From Parasedimentitalea maritima (GTDB lineage: Bacteria; Pseudomonadota; Alphaproteobacteria; Rhodobacterales; Rhodobacteraceae), in assembly GCF_005771405.1 (NCBI RefSeq), contig NZ_VAUA01000002.1:372001-436000 (forward strand): 64,000 bases of DNA, written 5' to 3'. Positions 16,454-25,719 of this stretch are shown one piece after another (position 1 is the first letter of the stretch; every line of letters begins with the position of its first letter). The position numbers were made by a program, and so were the translations under genes. The notes beneath the pieces are model-generated. The model searched no databases, was not told where the DNA came from, and saw only the letters and a program-made list of their open reading frames with translations.

Positions 16454-17448
16454 CCCAGCCCGTAATGGACATCAAAGACATCGAGCTGGAATTCCAAGGG
16501 TCCCGTACACTCATCGACTTTGTAAAACAGCGTCCGGGGCGGGTTGTTCGGGCGCTCAATGGCGTCAGCCTGCAGCTGAACAAGGGAGAGACCCTTGGCG
16601 TGGTAGGGGAATCCGGCTGCGGAAAGTCAACACTGGCCCGTTGCATCGTACGTCTTTACGAACCCAAACGCGGTTCCATTCACTTTGATGGCAAAGACAT
16701 TTTCGCTGCGGGTGCAAAAGCTGACCGCAGCTATAACCGCCGCGTTCAGATGATGTTTCAGGACCCGTACTCGTCTCTTAATCCACGCATGACCACTGGA
16801 CAGATCCTGTCCGAAGCTCTCAGCGTGCACAAGATGCGGCCGGAAGGCGAGATTGCGTCGCGCGTCGCTGAATTGTTGGATCTTGTTCGCCTGCCACAGG
16901 ATGCAGCGGGCAAGCTACCGCATGAATTCTCCGGCGGGCAACGCCAACGTATCGCTATCGCCCGGGCATTGGCGGTAGAGCCTGAGGTGCTGATCGCTGA
17001 TGAGCTGGTGTCAGCGCTAGACGTTTCCGTGCAAGCGCAGGTGGTCAACCTGCTGCTGGAACTGCAGGACCGTTTGAACCTGACAATCCTGTTTGTCGCC
17101 CATGACTTGCGTCTGGTCCGCCATGTCTCGAACCGCGTGGCAGTGATCTATCTGGGCCGAATTGTCGAAGTGGGAGATAGCGAAACGCTGTTCTCCAACC
17201 CCTCACACCCCTATTCGCAAGCCCTTCTTAGCGCCGCACCGTCCCTTGATCCCGACGACAAAGGGAGTGCGATCCGACTTCAAGGTGAGTTGCCTTCTCC
17301 TTTGAACGTGCCACCGGGTTGTCCCTTTCATGTGCGTTGTCGCCATGCGACCGATTTTTGCAAAATTGAAGTACCAGAGCTGCGTGCGTTACCGGGTCGC
17401 GGTGAAGTCGCTTGTCACCACGCTGAAGAGGTCAGTGAAAATGCCTGA
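16450..17448 (+). CDS. Peptide ABC transporter ATPase, DppF type
   Basis: 332 residues. Walker A GESGCGKS, signature [15 protein letters not shown], and Walker [13 protein letters not shown], where the usual proline after DE is leucine. The H-loop is VAHDLRLV. The C-terminal extension carries [15 protein letters not shown]. It pairs with the DppD-type ATPase to energise uptake. The end overlaps the start of the aminopeptidase gene by eight nt. Confidence 0.93.
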   Translation: MTQPVMDIKDIELEFQGSRTLIDFVKQRPGRVVRALNGVSLQLNKGETLGVVGESGCGKSTLARCIVRLYEPKRGSIHFDGKDIFAAGAKADRSYNRRVQMMFQDPYSSLNPRMTTGQILSEALSVHKMRPEGEIASRVAELLDLVRLPQDAAGKLPHEFSGGQRQRIAIARALAVEPEVLIADELVSALDVSVQAQVVNLLLELQDRLNLTILFVAHDLRLVRHVSNRVAVIYLGRIVEVGDSETLFSNPSHPYSQALLSAAPSLDPDDKGSAIRLQGELPSPLNVPPGCPFHVRCRHATDFCKIEVPELRALPGRGEVACHHAEEVSENA

Positions 17449-19258
17449 TACTTCTATTCCTACGGCAGCTCAGCATATTGCAGCCTTGCGTACCGAGATG
17501 TCTGCACGAGGTTTGGACGCCTTTATCATTCCGCGTTTTGATGCACATTTGGGGGAATATGTAGCACCTCATGATGAACGGTTGAAATTTATCACCGGCT
17601 TCTCTGGATCGGCCGGCATGGCCATCGTCACACACGGCACCGTCGCGGTTTTTGTTGACGGGCGCTACACAGTGCAGGTTGCAAATGAATGCCCAGGTGA
17701 TCTGTTTACACATTGGCATTTGCACGATGCACCGCCAGCGCAATGGTTGGCAACAAATGCTATGTCGGAATGGGCTGTAGGGTTCGACCCAATGCACTTG
17801 CCAACCACATGGCATGACCAGTTCCATCAGAGCTGCACCAATGTGGGGGCCAAGCTTGTATCGCAAAACAGCAATCCAGTGGATGTGATTTGGCACAATC
17901 AACCCACGCAGCCAAAGGGGCTCATCTCAACCTACCCGCTGCAATTTTCCGGTAAATCCAGTGCGGATAAATTGTCAGACCTGACGGCGCACATGGTGAA
18001 CGCTGGCGCAGATTTCTTTGTCGAAACCCAGCCAGACAATATTGCCTGGCTTATGAATGTACGCGGCGAGGACCTAACTTACACTCCGGTACCACATTCC
18101 TTTCTTCTGGTGGAACAATCGGGACAGGTATTCTGGTCCGTCGATCAGTCGAAATTTGATGATCTGGTGCACGATAGTATTCCCGAAAAAGTTGTGGTCT
18201 TACCGCAGGGTGATTTTCTAAAATCAATTTTAGAACGGGTTGGTGTTGGTAAAGCCGTTTTGCTGGATCCCGGGTTTTCACCCATTGCTGTACGCTTGGC
18301 ACTTGCTGATGTTCAGGCGGTTGAAGTCAATGAAACTAGCTCTCTGACTTTGGCAAAGGCCAAAAAGAACGCGACAGAACTAGAGGGGATACGCGCCTGT
18401 CATGTCCAAGATGGGGTTGCTTTGACGGAATTCTGCGCCTGGATTTCCAAAGCTGTCCCTATGCTATCTGCCACCGGAAGTCCGTTACGTGAACGCGACG
18501 CAGAAGAAAAGATCCTTGCCTTGCGCAAGGCCCGACCTGGTTTCATTTGCGAAAGCTTCGACACGATCTCGGCCGCTTCGGGTAATGCCGCCATGTGCCA
18601 TTACTCCACAACCCCTGAGCAGAATGCGCCAATCCTGCCTGAAAACCCTTATCTACTGGATAGTGGTGGCCAATACGACACTGGCACAACCGATGTGACC
18701 CGTAGTTTCTGCTTTGGGGCGGCCTCCGAAGAGTACCGGCGGGCCTACACTGCTGTCTTCAAAGCATTTCACGCACTGGCCACCCTGCGTTTTCCCAAAG
18801 GCACACAAGGCCACCATATCGACGCAATCTGCCGTCGTCCGCTTTGGGATCTAGGGCTGGACTATGACCATGGCACCGGTCATGGGATTGGTCATTGTCT
18901 TTCAGTTCATGAACATCCCCACAGGATTGGCAAAGACGTAAATCCTGTCGATCTTGTTCCGGGAATGGTCCTTTCGATCGAGCCCGGGTTTTATGCAGCT
19001 GACCAATTTGGCATCCGTATTGAAAATCTGTTTGAAATTGTCGAGGAAGCTGACGGGTTTCTGTCCTTCCAAAACCTGACGTTTGCTCCGATCCAGACCG
19101 ATATGCTCAACCTCAGCAGCCTGAGCCCTTCAGAGCTGGATTGGTTGAACACTTATCACGAAGAGGTGGTCAGCAGATTGTCGCCCTTTCTAACCGAAGC
19201 TACACGTGACTGGTTGGTTTCTGTGTGCAGTGCCTTGGCTCTGTCAGAGGCCCATTAG
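17441..19258 (+). CDS. Xaa-Pro aminopeptidase (peptidase M24B)
   Basis: 605 residues from the ATG at 17441; a longer in-frame reading lies inside the ATPase gene and is rejected. Two creatinase-N type domains (about 10-310) precede the pita-bread catalytic domain (about 315-545). All five metal ligands are visible: D in LLDSGG, D in TTDVTRSF, H in GTGHGIGH, E in SIEPGFY and E in GIRIENLFE. The enzyme removes an N-terminal residue next to proline, probably in the cytoplasm as no signal peptide is seen. As last gene of the peptide transport operon it would break proline-containing peptides after uptake, giving proline or hydroxyproline for carbon, nitrogen or osmoprotection (inference). Confidence 0.93.
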   Translation: MPDTSIPTAAQHIAALRTEMSARGLDAFIIPRFDAHLGEYVAPHDERLKFITGFSGSAGMAIVTHGTVAVFVDGRYTVQVANECPGDLFTHWHLHDAPPAQWLATNAMSEWAVGFDPMHLPTTWHDQFHQSCTNVGAKLVSQNSNPVDVIWHNQPTQPKGLISTYPLQFSGKSSADKLSDLTAHMVNAGADFFVETQPDNIAWLMNVRGEDLTYTPVPHSFLLVEQSGQVFWSVDQSKFDDLVHDSIPEKVVVLPQGDFLKSILERVGVGKAVLLDPGFSPIAVRLALADVQAVEVNETSSLTLAKAKKNATELEGIRACHVQDGVALTEFCAWISKAVPMLSATGSPLRERDAEEKILALRKARPGFICESFDTISAASGNAAMCHYSTTPEQNAPILPENPYLLDSGGQYDTGTTDVTRSFCFGAASEEYRRAYTAVFKAFHALATLRFPKGTQGHHIDAICRRPLWDLGLDYDHGTGHGIGHCLSVHEHPHRIGKDVNPVDLVPGMVLSIEPGFYAADQFGIRIENLFEIVEEADGFLSFQNLTFAPIQTDMLNLSSLSPSELDWLNTYHEEVVSRLSPFLTEATRDWLVSVCSALALSEAH

Positions 19259-19282
19259 CTTCGTAACACTTAAATGACTGAA

Positions 19283-19316
19283 TTGTTTGGGCTTTGCGAC
19301 CTCGAAGCCCAAACAA
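19283..19316 (+). terminator. Strong terminator of the peptide operon
   Basis: A perfect 12-bp stem TTGTTTGGGCTT / AAGCCCAAACAA with a 10-nt loop lies 24 nt after the aminopeptidase stop. The A/T ends of the stem provide U-rich sequence on both strands, so it may work in both directions. Confidence 0.75.
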
Positions 19317-19376
19317 CTACCCAAGACCTCGCAACCACGTAAATGCAAGAACGATCTTGCGCATCGTTGAGCTAAA

Positions 19377-19394
19377 CTATACCTGACAGTATAG
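19377..19394. promoter_or_regulatory. TetR-type operator CTATAC-N6-GTATAG
   Basis: A perfect 6-6-6 inverted repeat, CTATAC CTGACA GTATAG, ends 19 nt before the ATG of the TetR-family gene. Its length, symmetry and position fit an autoregulatory TetR operator overlapping the promoter. Confidence 0.65.
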
Positions 19395-19413
19395 AAGTCC
19401 AAACTGGTGTAAC

Positions 19414-19980
19414 ATGCCTCCTAAATCCAAACGCATATCTAGGGACACCTGGCTGCAAACCGGCCTTATGCTGCTAAAGACAGAAGGACCCACCGCCCTA
19501 ACGGTTGATCGGCTCTGTAAAGAAGTGGATCGCTCCAAGGGTTCATTCTACTTCCACTTTGGTTCGATTGATCCCTACAAAGAGACGCTGCTCCTCTATT
19601 GGGAGGTACAGCACACACAGATGGTCGAGGACTATGTTGCCTCGCAACCCGACCCGCAGGCACAGCGTATTGCCGTCCCAATCATTGCTGCGGAACTCGA
19701 CGACGGGGTGGAACGCTCCATTCGAGTTTGGGCTCATACCGAGCCCCCTGCCCGCCAGCTGATCGCAAGGGTCGATGCACGTCGCATCGGGTTTGTAGCG
19801 CAGTTGATTGCAAAAACTGACGGGCTGGAACTGACAAAGGCGCGTGAATTGGCCACCATAGAGTATGCGGCATTTCTTGGCTTTCAACATTTAATGAGCG
19901 GCTCTACCGCGGAACAACGTCAATCGATGTTCCAGCGCGTATTGCGCCTGATTTCCCCTAACAATTCGAAAGACACCTAA
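19414..19980 (+). CDS. TetR/AcrR-family transcriptional regulator
   Basis: 188 residues. The N-terminal helix-turn-helix is LTVDRLCKEVDRSKGSFYFH followed by FGS (about 29-51); the remaining helical domain would bind a ligand. The stop codon TAA is directly followed by the ATG of the small membrane protein, so the two are one unit. The operator-like palindrome just upstream suggests it represses itself and that partner. The ligand is unknown. Confidence 0.9.
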   Translation: MPPKSKRISRDTWLQTGLMLLKTEGPTALTVDRLCKEVDRSKGSFYFHFGSIDPYKETLLLYWEVQHTQMVEDYVASQPDPQAQRIAVPIIAAELDDGVERSIRVWAHTEPPARQLIARVDARRIGFVAQLIAKTDGLELTKARELATIEYAAFLGFQHLMSGSTAEQRQSMFQRVLRLISPNNSKDT

Positions 19981-20376
19981 ATGACCAAACTTTTCCTTAC
20001 CACGACGCTTCTCGCGGGAGTGTTGCAGTGCTACTTGAGCTATGCGCTCCTTACTGACCCTGAGGCTATGATTGCATCCTTTGGTCTGCCAACCGATGCA
20101 TCAGTCGCGTTTGTCGCCCGCCGCGCCGGTGCGATGTTCCTTGGCCTAGCGGCACTTTCTTTTGCTGCAGCGTTTCTATATCGCAATCAGAAGATTGCAG
20201 CTCTGGCTTTGGCGATGCCTTGGCTTTGCTTGGCGCTGCTTGGCAGTTATGAACACATGCGTGGAGCTGTGGGAGCGGAGATCTACCCAGCGCTTGTAAT
20301 CGAAACGACTTTTGCCGTGCTTTTCCTGTTGATTGGCCTGTTCCTACGAGACCACACAACTGCCAAAGCCACCTAA
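19981..20376 (+). CDS. Small four-helix membrane protein, unknown function
   Basis: 131 residues with four hydrophobic segments (about 4-22, 44-66, 72-90, 102-122) and short polar loops. It begins immediately after the TetR stop codon, so it is co-transcribed and probably the regulated target. The pattern (DPEAMIASFG in the first loop, ARRAGAMFLGLA at helix two) resembles small DUF4345-like membrane proteins, but the family is not certain. No function can be assigned. Confidence 0.75.
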   Translation: MTKLFLTTTLLAGVLQCYLSYALLTDPEAMIASFGLPTDASVAFVARRAGAMFLGLAALSFAAAFLYRNQKIAALALAMPWLCLALLGSYEHMRGAVGAEIYPALVIETTFAVLFLLIGLFLRDHTTAKAT

Positions 20377-20518
20377 ACGTCTCCTGCAGTCAATGTTTCT
20401 GATCGACCTTAACAGATGCGCCTGTCAGCTTTCCAATGTGGAGCACGTAGTGACCGGTCAACAGATCTGACTTGTGTTTCTAGCTGGAGCGCCGTTTCAC
20501 GCGTTAGATAGCCAACGA

Positions 20519-20548
20519 ATAAACCCCGACCATTGGGCCGGGGTTTAT
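20519..20548. terminator. Bidirectional terminator
   Basis: A perfect 10-bp stem ATAAACCCCG / CGGGGTTTAT with a 10-nt loop lies between two convergent units (membrane protein on plus, secreted protein on minus). The stem ends are A/T-rich on both sides, suiting termination in both directions. Confidence 0.7.
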
Positions 20549-20588
20549 CGGAATATCGAACCGCCTTTAAGCGTCAGTTGCAACAAGA

Positions 20589-20906
20589 TTACGCGTCGTT
20601 ACCCTGTGGAGGCAAAGCCTCAGCTAATTCTTCCCAAGACCGTCCTGACGCCACAAGGCAAGTCTGACCAGTTGGGGTCGTCACCGTGATAGTCCAAGTG
20701 CCGGTACTGGAAGAGGCAAAGGTTTCGATGACCATTCCCTGTTCACCCAAGCCAATGCTTTGACGACTTTCGCCATATGTATTGGCCAACCGTTCGATAA
20801 CGGCATCACGCGGGGCACATTTTCTATTTTGCTGAGCGGTTGCTTGCTGGGCAACCATTACGGTGAGACCAAGGCTCATTGTCAATTTAATCATAGTCTT
20901 CATCAT
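20589..20906 (-). CDS. Small secreted protein with signal peptide, unknown function
   Basis: 105 residues from the ATG at 20906, preceded by TAAGG. The signal peptide runs MIKLTMSLGLTVMVAQQATA with cleavage before QQNRKC. The mature part is about 80 residues with two cysteines (CAPRD and TCLVA) that could form a disulphide, and ends GRSWEELAEALPPQGNDA. Similar short periplasmic proteins are common in Rhodobacterales but have no known role. A longer in-frame reading up to 21044 is less likely because it would bury the signal peptide. Confidence 0.7.
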   Translation of the reverse strand: MMKTMIKLTMSLGLTVMVAQQATAQQNRKCAPRDAVIERLANTYGESRQSIGLGEQGMVIETFASSSTGTWTITVTTPTGQTCLVASGRSWEELAEALPPQGNDA

Positions 20907-20983
20907 GGCTTTTACCTTATTTTTGACTGCTGATGTTGCTCGGACGTTTGAACATTTGAAAGTTAGCTGAACTAAAGATTCTC

Positions 20984-21160
20984 CTAGGAGGCGGTGACGC
21001 AGCCCCTGACAGCTGCGCGCTTTGAAGACCTGTTCTCGCGGCACATCCGCAAGAAAACATTCGTTTTTGTACTCGAGCTCTTGCTGACCAAGGTGGCCTG
21101 CATAAGGGTTACATCGTGTTGCTCTTGCTCTTTGGCGTGTTTGGCGTGTTTGGCGAACAT
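20984..21160 (-). CDS. Possible 58-residue basic protein
   Basis: The ATG at 21160 has AAGGGAG five nt upstream, a good ribosome binding site. The product starts MFAKHAKHAKEQEQ and ends in a basic stretch RENRSSKRAAVRG. The AKHAKHAKE part comes from near-repeats of a TTTGGCGTG unit. No family is recognised. The binding site supports translation, but length and composition leave room for a chance frame. Confidence 0.35.
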   Translation of the reverse strand: MFAKHAKHAKEQEQHDVTLMQATLVSKSSSTKTNVFLRMCRENRSSKRAAVRGCVTAS

Positions 21161-21531
21161 GACGGGCTCCCTTTTGTTAGTGTGCCTCTCTGCAATTAAA
21201 ATACATAAAATTGTCACTATTTGTCTATTAGTGCATAAGTCGAACAATCCCGTCTTTCGAGTTTTCGGCCTGTCCAAAAGGATAGTTCGCCTCACCAAAA
21301 TGCAGGCGAGCTGCCTTGCTGTCCGCAAAAAGGCAACAATGACGGCGACAATTTTTTGAACTTTTCCACACAAACATCACCCCCACGAAACAAATGATCT
21401 CGTGTTGCTACATGAACGTTAGCGGGCATCACTATTGTTCCCCTGAAACATGGACATGACCGGCCTGCTTCGCCGCTTTCAACTAGAAACACCATAACGC
21501 TGCCACTTTTCAGGTTTTCTAGATAGCCCGT
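21161..21531. other. Intergenic stretch without a recognised gene
   Basis: 371 nt between the possible small gene and the stop of the GMC oxidoreductase. The part near 21180-21240 is AT-rich and would hold the promoter of the small minus-strand gene. No hairpin of terminator quality, repeat or homology is seen in the rest. Confidence 0.4.
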
Positions 21532-23154
21532 TCAGCGTGCGTCATTGGAAATCATATCAGCGGCTTTTTCGGCGATCATAACCACCGGGGACGCGGTATT
21601 GCCCGAAACGATTTTGGGCATCACCGAAGCATCAACAATGCGCAATCCGTCGAGCCCACGCAGGCGCAACTGCGGGTCAACCACAGACTGCTCATCACTG
21701 CCCATTCTGCAGGTGCCCACAGGGTGGAAAATGGTGGTGGCGATATTACCGGCTTGCTGCAAAATCTCTTCATCTGTCTGCGTCTCTGGGCCAGGCAGGA
21801 TCTCTTGTGGCATGTGAGGGCTTAGCGCCTTGGCCGTCATAATTTGACGCGCTTGCTTGATCGACTGCACCGCTATGCGCCGGTCTTTTTCTGCTGACAG
21901 GTAGTTCAGACGGATATTTGGCTGCTTGCTACTTTCGGCGCTGTTAATATGACAGTCGCCGACGCTTTCAGGGCGCAGATTACACACTGATACTGTAATT
22001 GCCGGAAACGGGTGCAACGGGTCACCTAATCTATCGGTGGACAGCGGTTGCACATGGTATTCCAGATCGGGCATCTCTAGCGACGGATCTGATTTGGTGA
22101 ACATACCAAACTGGCTGGGCGCCATCGACATTGGCCCACTTTGGGTTAGCGCATATTGCATCGCAATCCGCGCCTTGCCAAACAGACTGTTGGCCATAGT
22201 GTTCAGCGTCTTGGCGTTCTCTAACTTGAACACAGTGCGAATTTGCAGATGGTCTTGCAGGTTCTCTCCGACTGCGGGCAAATTATGCTCTACATCCACC
22301 CCCAGCCCCCTCAGCAAGTCTGGATTGCCGATGCCTGACAGTTCCAGCACCTTGGGTGAGTTGATTGCCCCGGCGGCCAGCAGAACTTCAGCATTGGCAT
22401 TGGCTTGCAGCAACTTGCCTTTGTGGCGGAACAGAACGCCAGTAACGCGGTAATTTTCGATCACCAGCCGCTCAGTCTCGGCCTTGGTGATCACACGCAG
22501 GTTGGGCCGTTTCATTGCCGGACGTAAAAAACCCTTGGCGGTATTCCAGCGCACGCCATTGTTTTGGTTGACCTCAAAAAAGCCGCTGCCTTCGTTGCTG
22601 CCATCATTGAAATCTTCGCGCGGCATAACTCCAAATTCCTTAGCCCCCACCTGCACCGCTCGCAGAATGTCCCATTCAAGCCGCTGCTTTGAGACCTTCC
22701 ATTCCCCACCAGACCTGTGCAGATCAGTGCTGCCGCCGTGGTGATCCTCGGACTTAAGGAAATAGGGCAGCACGTCGTCCCAGGCCCAGCCAACATTGCC
22801 CAGCTGACGCCAATGGTCATAATCCGTGGACTGACCGCGCATGTAGATCATGCCGTTGACGGACGAACAGCCGCCCAGCACTTTACCCCGTGGATACACC
22901 AGACTGCGTCCATTCAGTCCGGGCTCGGGCACGGTTTTCATCATCCAGTCAGTACGTGGGTTACCAATACAATAAAGATAGCCCACCGGGATATGCACCC
23001 AATGGTAATTGTCCTTCCCCCCGGCCTCTAGCAACAACACCCGGTTTTTGGGGTTCTCACTCAGCCGGTTGGCCAACACGCAGCCGGCAGTGCCAGCCCC
23101 TACGATAATATAGTCATATTGCCCATCAAGGGGCTGCGCCTGCGCCATAGTCAT
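21532..23154 (-). CDS. GMC-family oxidoreductase (choline/alcohol dehydrogenase type)
   Basis: 540 residues. FAD-binding motif DYIIVGAGTAGCVLANRLS (about 14-32), GMC signature 1 around GKVLGGCSSVNGMIYMRGQ, signature 2 around AGAINSPKVLELSGIG, and the C-terminal catalytic region with H in FHPVGTCRMG and N in VSGNTASP. Members oxidise primary or polyol alcohols. It is the last gene of the polyol run, 17 nt after the alcohol dehydrogenase, so it may oxidise the transported compound or an intermediate. Choline is a common annotation for this family, but no betaine-aldehyde dehydrogenase or BetI is next to it. Confidence 0.9.
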   Translation of the reverse strand: MTMAQAQPLDGQYDYIIVGAGTAGCVLANRLSENPKNRVLLLEAGGKDNYHWVHIPVGYLYCIGNPRTDWMMKTVPEPGLNGRSLVYPRGKVLGGCSSVNGMIYMRGQSTDYDHWRQLGNVGWAWDDVLPYFLKSEDHHGGSTDLHRSGGEWKVSKQRLEWDILRAVQVGAKEFGVMPREDFNDGSNEGSGFFEVNQNNGVRWNTAKGFLRPAMKRPNLRVITKAETERLVIENYRVTGVLFRHKGKLLQANANAEVLLAAGAINSPKVLELSGIGNPDLLRGLGVDVEHNLPAVGENLQDHLQIRTVFKLENAKTLNTMANSLFGKARIAMQYALTQSGPMSMAPSQFGMFTKSDPSLEMPDLEYHVQPLSTDRLGDPLHPFPAITVSVCNLRPESVGDCHINSAESSKQPNIRLNYLSAEKDRRIAVQSIKQARQIMTAKALSPHMPQEILPGPETQTDEEILQQAGNIATTIFHPVGTCRMGSDEQSVVDPQLRLRGLDGLRIVDASVMPKIVSGNTASPVVMIAEKAADMISNDAR

Positions 23155-23171
23155 TGATCCGAGTCTTGAGG

Positions 23172-24182
23172 TTAGTATTTGATCACCAGCTTGCCAATCA
23201 TGGCAGCGCCTTCGATAATCTGATGCGCCTCTTTCAAGGTGTCCGAAGACAATCCATGGAGGACCTTGGTTTCGGTTGTGGCAATGGTCCCATCATCAAC
23301 CATACGTGCCATGTGCGTCAGGATTTGCCCCTGCTTGTACATATCCGGCGTCCCAAACAGCGAGCGTGTGAACATCAGCTCCCACATCAGCGCGGCAGAT
23401 TTACCTTGCAGCGCCGAAACATCCAGCTTTTCCGAGGTCTCGACAATGGTACCGATCCGGCCCTGAGGCGCGATCAACTCGCACATGGCATCCCAGTGCT
23501 GGGCGGTGTCGGCATATTGCACGATGTAATCGGACTGCTCGAACCCGGCCTGCTTCATATCCTTGACCAGATCCCGGTGGTTCACCACATGATGAGCGCC
23601 CATTTGACGGCACCATTTGGCCGTTTCAGGCCGCGAAGCTGTGGCGATTACTGTTGCATTGGTCAATTTGCGGGCAATCTGCGCGGTGATTGATCCAACA
23701 CCGCCAGCGCCGCCAATGATCAGCAGTGAAAACGGAGTTTCGCCCTGCGGCACCTGCAACCGTTCAAACAGGATTTCCCACGCGGTTAGCGAAACCAGTG
23801 GCAGAGATGCCGCAGCTTCGGGAGAGACGCTTTTGGGTGCATGGGCGGCAATGCGGTGATCAACACATTGCAACGACGCGTAAGAGCCGGGGCGATTGGC
23901 ATCGCCTGCGTACCACACCCGGTCGCCCGGTTTGAAACCGGTCACGTCAGCTCCGCATTCGACCACGATGCCCACCGCATCATAGCCAAGGATAAACGGT
24001 GTCTCATGTGGTGTGTCTAGAGCGGTGCGAATGCGCCGTTTGGCATCCGCCGGATTGACCGAGACTGCCTCGATCTCGACCAGTAGATCATTCACTTCTG
24101 GTTTAGGGTCCGGCAGGTCCACATCGAACAGGCTTTCAGCTTCTTCGATTGGTAGCGAATTCAAAAATCCAACAGCGCGCAT
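23172..24182 (-). CDS. Zinc-type alcohol dehydrogenase/quinone-oxidoreductase-family protein
   Basis: 336 residues of the medium-chain dehydrogenase superfamily. GroES-like N-terminal part (VNPADAKRR, GYDAVGIVVECG, FKPGDRVWY) and Rossmann part (IIGGAGGVGSITAQIARKL). The structural and catalytic zinc cysteines of classical alcohol dehydrogenases are absent, so it belongs with the zinc-free quinone-reductase-like branch (TIGR02817-like), NADPH-dependent in known members. It sits 40 nt after the FGGY kinase and 17 nt before the GMC gene. Its role in the pathway is not evident. Confidence 0.85.
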   Translation of the reverse strand: MRAVGFLNSLPIEEAESLFDVDLPDPKPEVNDLLVEIEAVSVNPADAKRRIRTALDTPHETPFILGYDAVGIVVECGADVTGFKPGDRVWYAGDANRPGSYASLQCVDHRIAAHAPKSVSPEAAASLPLVSLTAWEILFERLQVPQGETPFSLLIIGGAGGVGSITAQIARKLTNATVIATASRPETAKWCRQMGAHHVVNHRDLVKDMKQAGFEQSDYIVQYADTAQHWDAMCELIAPQGRIGTIVETSEKLDVSALQGKSAALMWELMFTRSLFGTPDMYKQGQILTHMARMVDDGTIATTETKVLHGLSSDTLKEAHQIIEGAAMIGKLVIKY

Positions 24183-24222
24183 GGCTGTACTCCTTACTTG
24201 TCAAACTTGATGTCGGTTAGTG

Positions 24223-25719
24223 TCAGGACTGGGTCCACAGCGGTTTCATGGCTTCGCTTAACTGCAGATATCGGCTGTAGCGTGTGTCATAATGGGACTG
24301 CATCGCTGCATCCGGCGTGAACGACGCGCGACTGCGGGTCATTGCCGCGATGCCAGCCTCGTAATCGGCAAACAACCCAGCTCCCAGACCTGCGCCGATG
24401 GCAGCCCCTAAGGCACCGGTTTCCTGTGCTTCGGCTACCGTCACCGGCACACCCAGCCCGTCGGCAAACATCTGTGGCCAGACCGGACTGCGGGACCCAC
24501 CGCCGGACAGCACCGCCGAGTTGAATGCTACCCCAGCACCACGCAGCACCTTGATATGGCGGCGGTGTTCGAACATCACGCCCTCAAACAGTGCGCGCAG
24601 CATGTGACCTTCGCCATGCCAGCCGGCAATGCCATAGAACCCAGCGCGATATTCTGCCCCCTGCCCTGATCCATATAGGAAGGGGTGGAAATACGGATCG
24701 TCTGCCGCCGGCGTGACCTCTCCCACCTTTGCGTTGCAGTATCCAAACGGGTCGTCATGGTGTTCGCCACGTTCGATGAATTCACGAACATACCATTCCA
24801 GATTGGCAGCCGAGGTCGCGCTGGCCTCGATATTCACAAATCGGGCGCGGCCAAAACCAGCAACCATGAACACACCCGGATCCACCACAGGCTCGGATGA
24901 AAACACCTGATTGATGCTCCAGGTGCCACAGATGATCGAGGCTTGTCCTGCCTCAACCACCCCGGATCCCATCGCGCTAGAGACCACGTCAAAATACCCA
25001 CCCACCACGGGTGTGCCATCGACCAATCCTGTGGCCTCGGCACTCTGGGTGCTGACTGTGCCCGCAACATCAGCGGGATCAAACAACCTGGGCAACATGC
25101 CGCAAGCGTCCTCAAGCCCATAAAGCGCCAGCAGATCGTCATCATAAACGCAATCTGGCATCCGCAGCAGCCCACAGCCTGACATGTCCGAAATGTCGCT
25201 TGTGCGTAGACCTGTCAATTTGAAGTTGATGAAGTCCTTGCACAGCATCACAGACCCAACCTGCGCATAGATTTCAGGGCGGTGGCGTTTGATCCAGGCC
25301 AACAACACAGGCGTTTGCGAGGGCCAGGGTTTTTGCAAGCAAAGCTCATGCATTGCATCACCTTGTACCTCGGCCAGTTCCGCCGCCAGATCCGCCGCAC
25401 GGGTATCCAGTGACTGAATGCCGATCAGTGGTTCACCATCACGATCCACCAGATACAGACCATTGCCATGACCGGCACAGCCAACCGATGCAATCTGGCT
25501 TGGCTCGATACCGGCCGCATCAATACAGTTGCGGATCGCGGTTTTAGCATTGGCCCACAACTCGTTCAGGTCACGCTCAACATATCCCGGCTGCGGCGTG
25601 GAGGATTGCCCATCCAACGCATGCATTGCCACCTGACGTCCATGGAGATCAAACAACACTGCCTTGATCACAGTGTTGCCCGCATCCAGCCCCAGCAGAT
25701 ATCTCTGTTGATCACTCAC
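24223..25719 (-). CDS. FGGY-family carbohydrate/polyol kinase
   Basis: 498 residues from a GTG at 25719 that overlaps the aldolase stop (GTGAGTGA); an ATG at 25758 is possible but would add a tail not seen in the family. The ATP-binding start is YLLGLDAGNTVIKAVLFD, followed by SVGCAGHGNGLYLVD and QSLDTRA, and the second half has the typical LSGGGSRSPVWPQMFADGLG and ETGALGAAIGAG. FGGY kinases phosphorylate polyols and ketoses such as erythritol, xylulose and glycerol. With an adjacent FAD glycerol-3-phosphate-dehydrogenase-like enzyme and a SorC regulator it recalls the EryA position of rhizobial erythritol operons. Confidence 0.88.
   Translation of the reverse strand: MSDQQRYLLGLDAGNTVIKAVLFDLHGRQVAMHALDGQSSTPQPGYVERDLNELWANAKTAIRNCIDAAGIEPSQIASVGCAGHGNGLYLVDRDGEPLIGIQSLDTRAADLAAELAEVQGDAMHELCLQKPWPSQTPVLLAWIKRHRPEIYAQVGSVMLCKDFINFKLTGLRTSDISDMSGCGLLRMPDCVYDDDLLALYGLEDACGMLPRLFDPADVAGTVSTQSAEATGLVDGTPVVGGYFDVVSSAMGSGVVEAGQASIICGTWSINQVFSSEPVVDPGVFMVAGFGRARFVNIEASATSAANLEWYVREFIERGEHHDDPFGYCNAKVGEVTPAADDPYFHPFLYGSGQGAEYRAGFYGIAGWHGEGHMLRALFEGVMFEHRRHIKVLRGAGVAFNSAVLSGGGSRSPVWPQMFADGLGVPVTVAEAQETGALGAAIGAGLGAGLFADYEAGIAAMTRSRASFTPDAAMQSHYDTRYSRYLQLSEAMKPLWTQS

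Noticed and set aside
21119-21160. Start of a CRISPR or tandem-repeat array, from the near-repeats of TTTGGCGTG.
   Set aside because: Only about three short imperfect units inside a possible small gene; no spacers.
21532-23154. betA choline dehydrogenase of an osmoprotection operon.
   Set aside because: No betB, betI or choline transporter next to it; it closes a polyol-type run instead.
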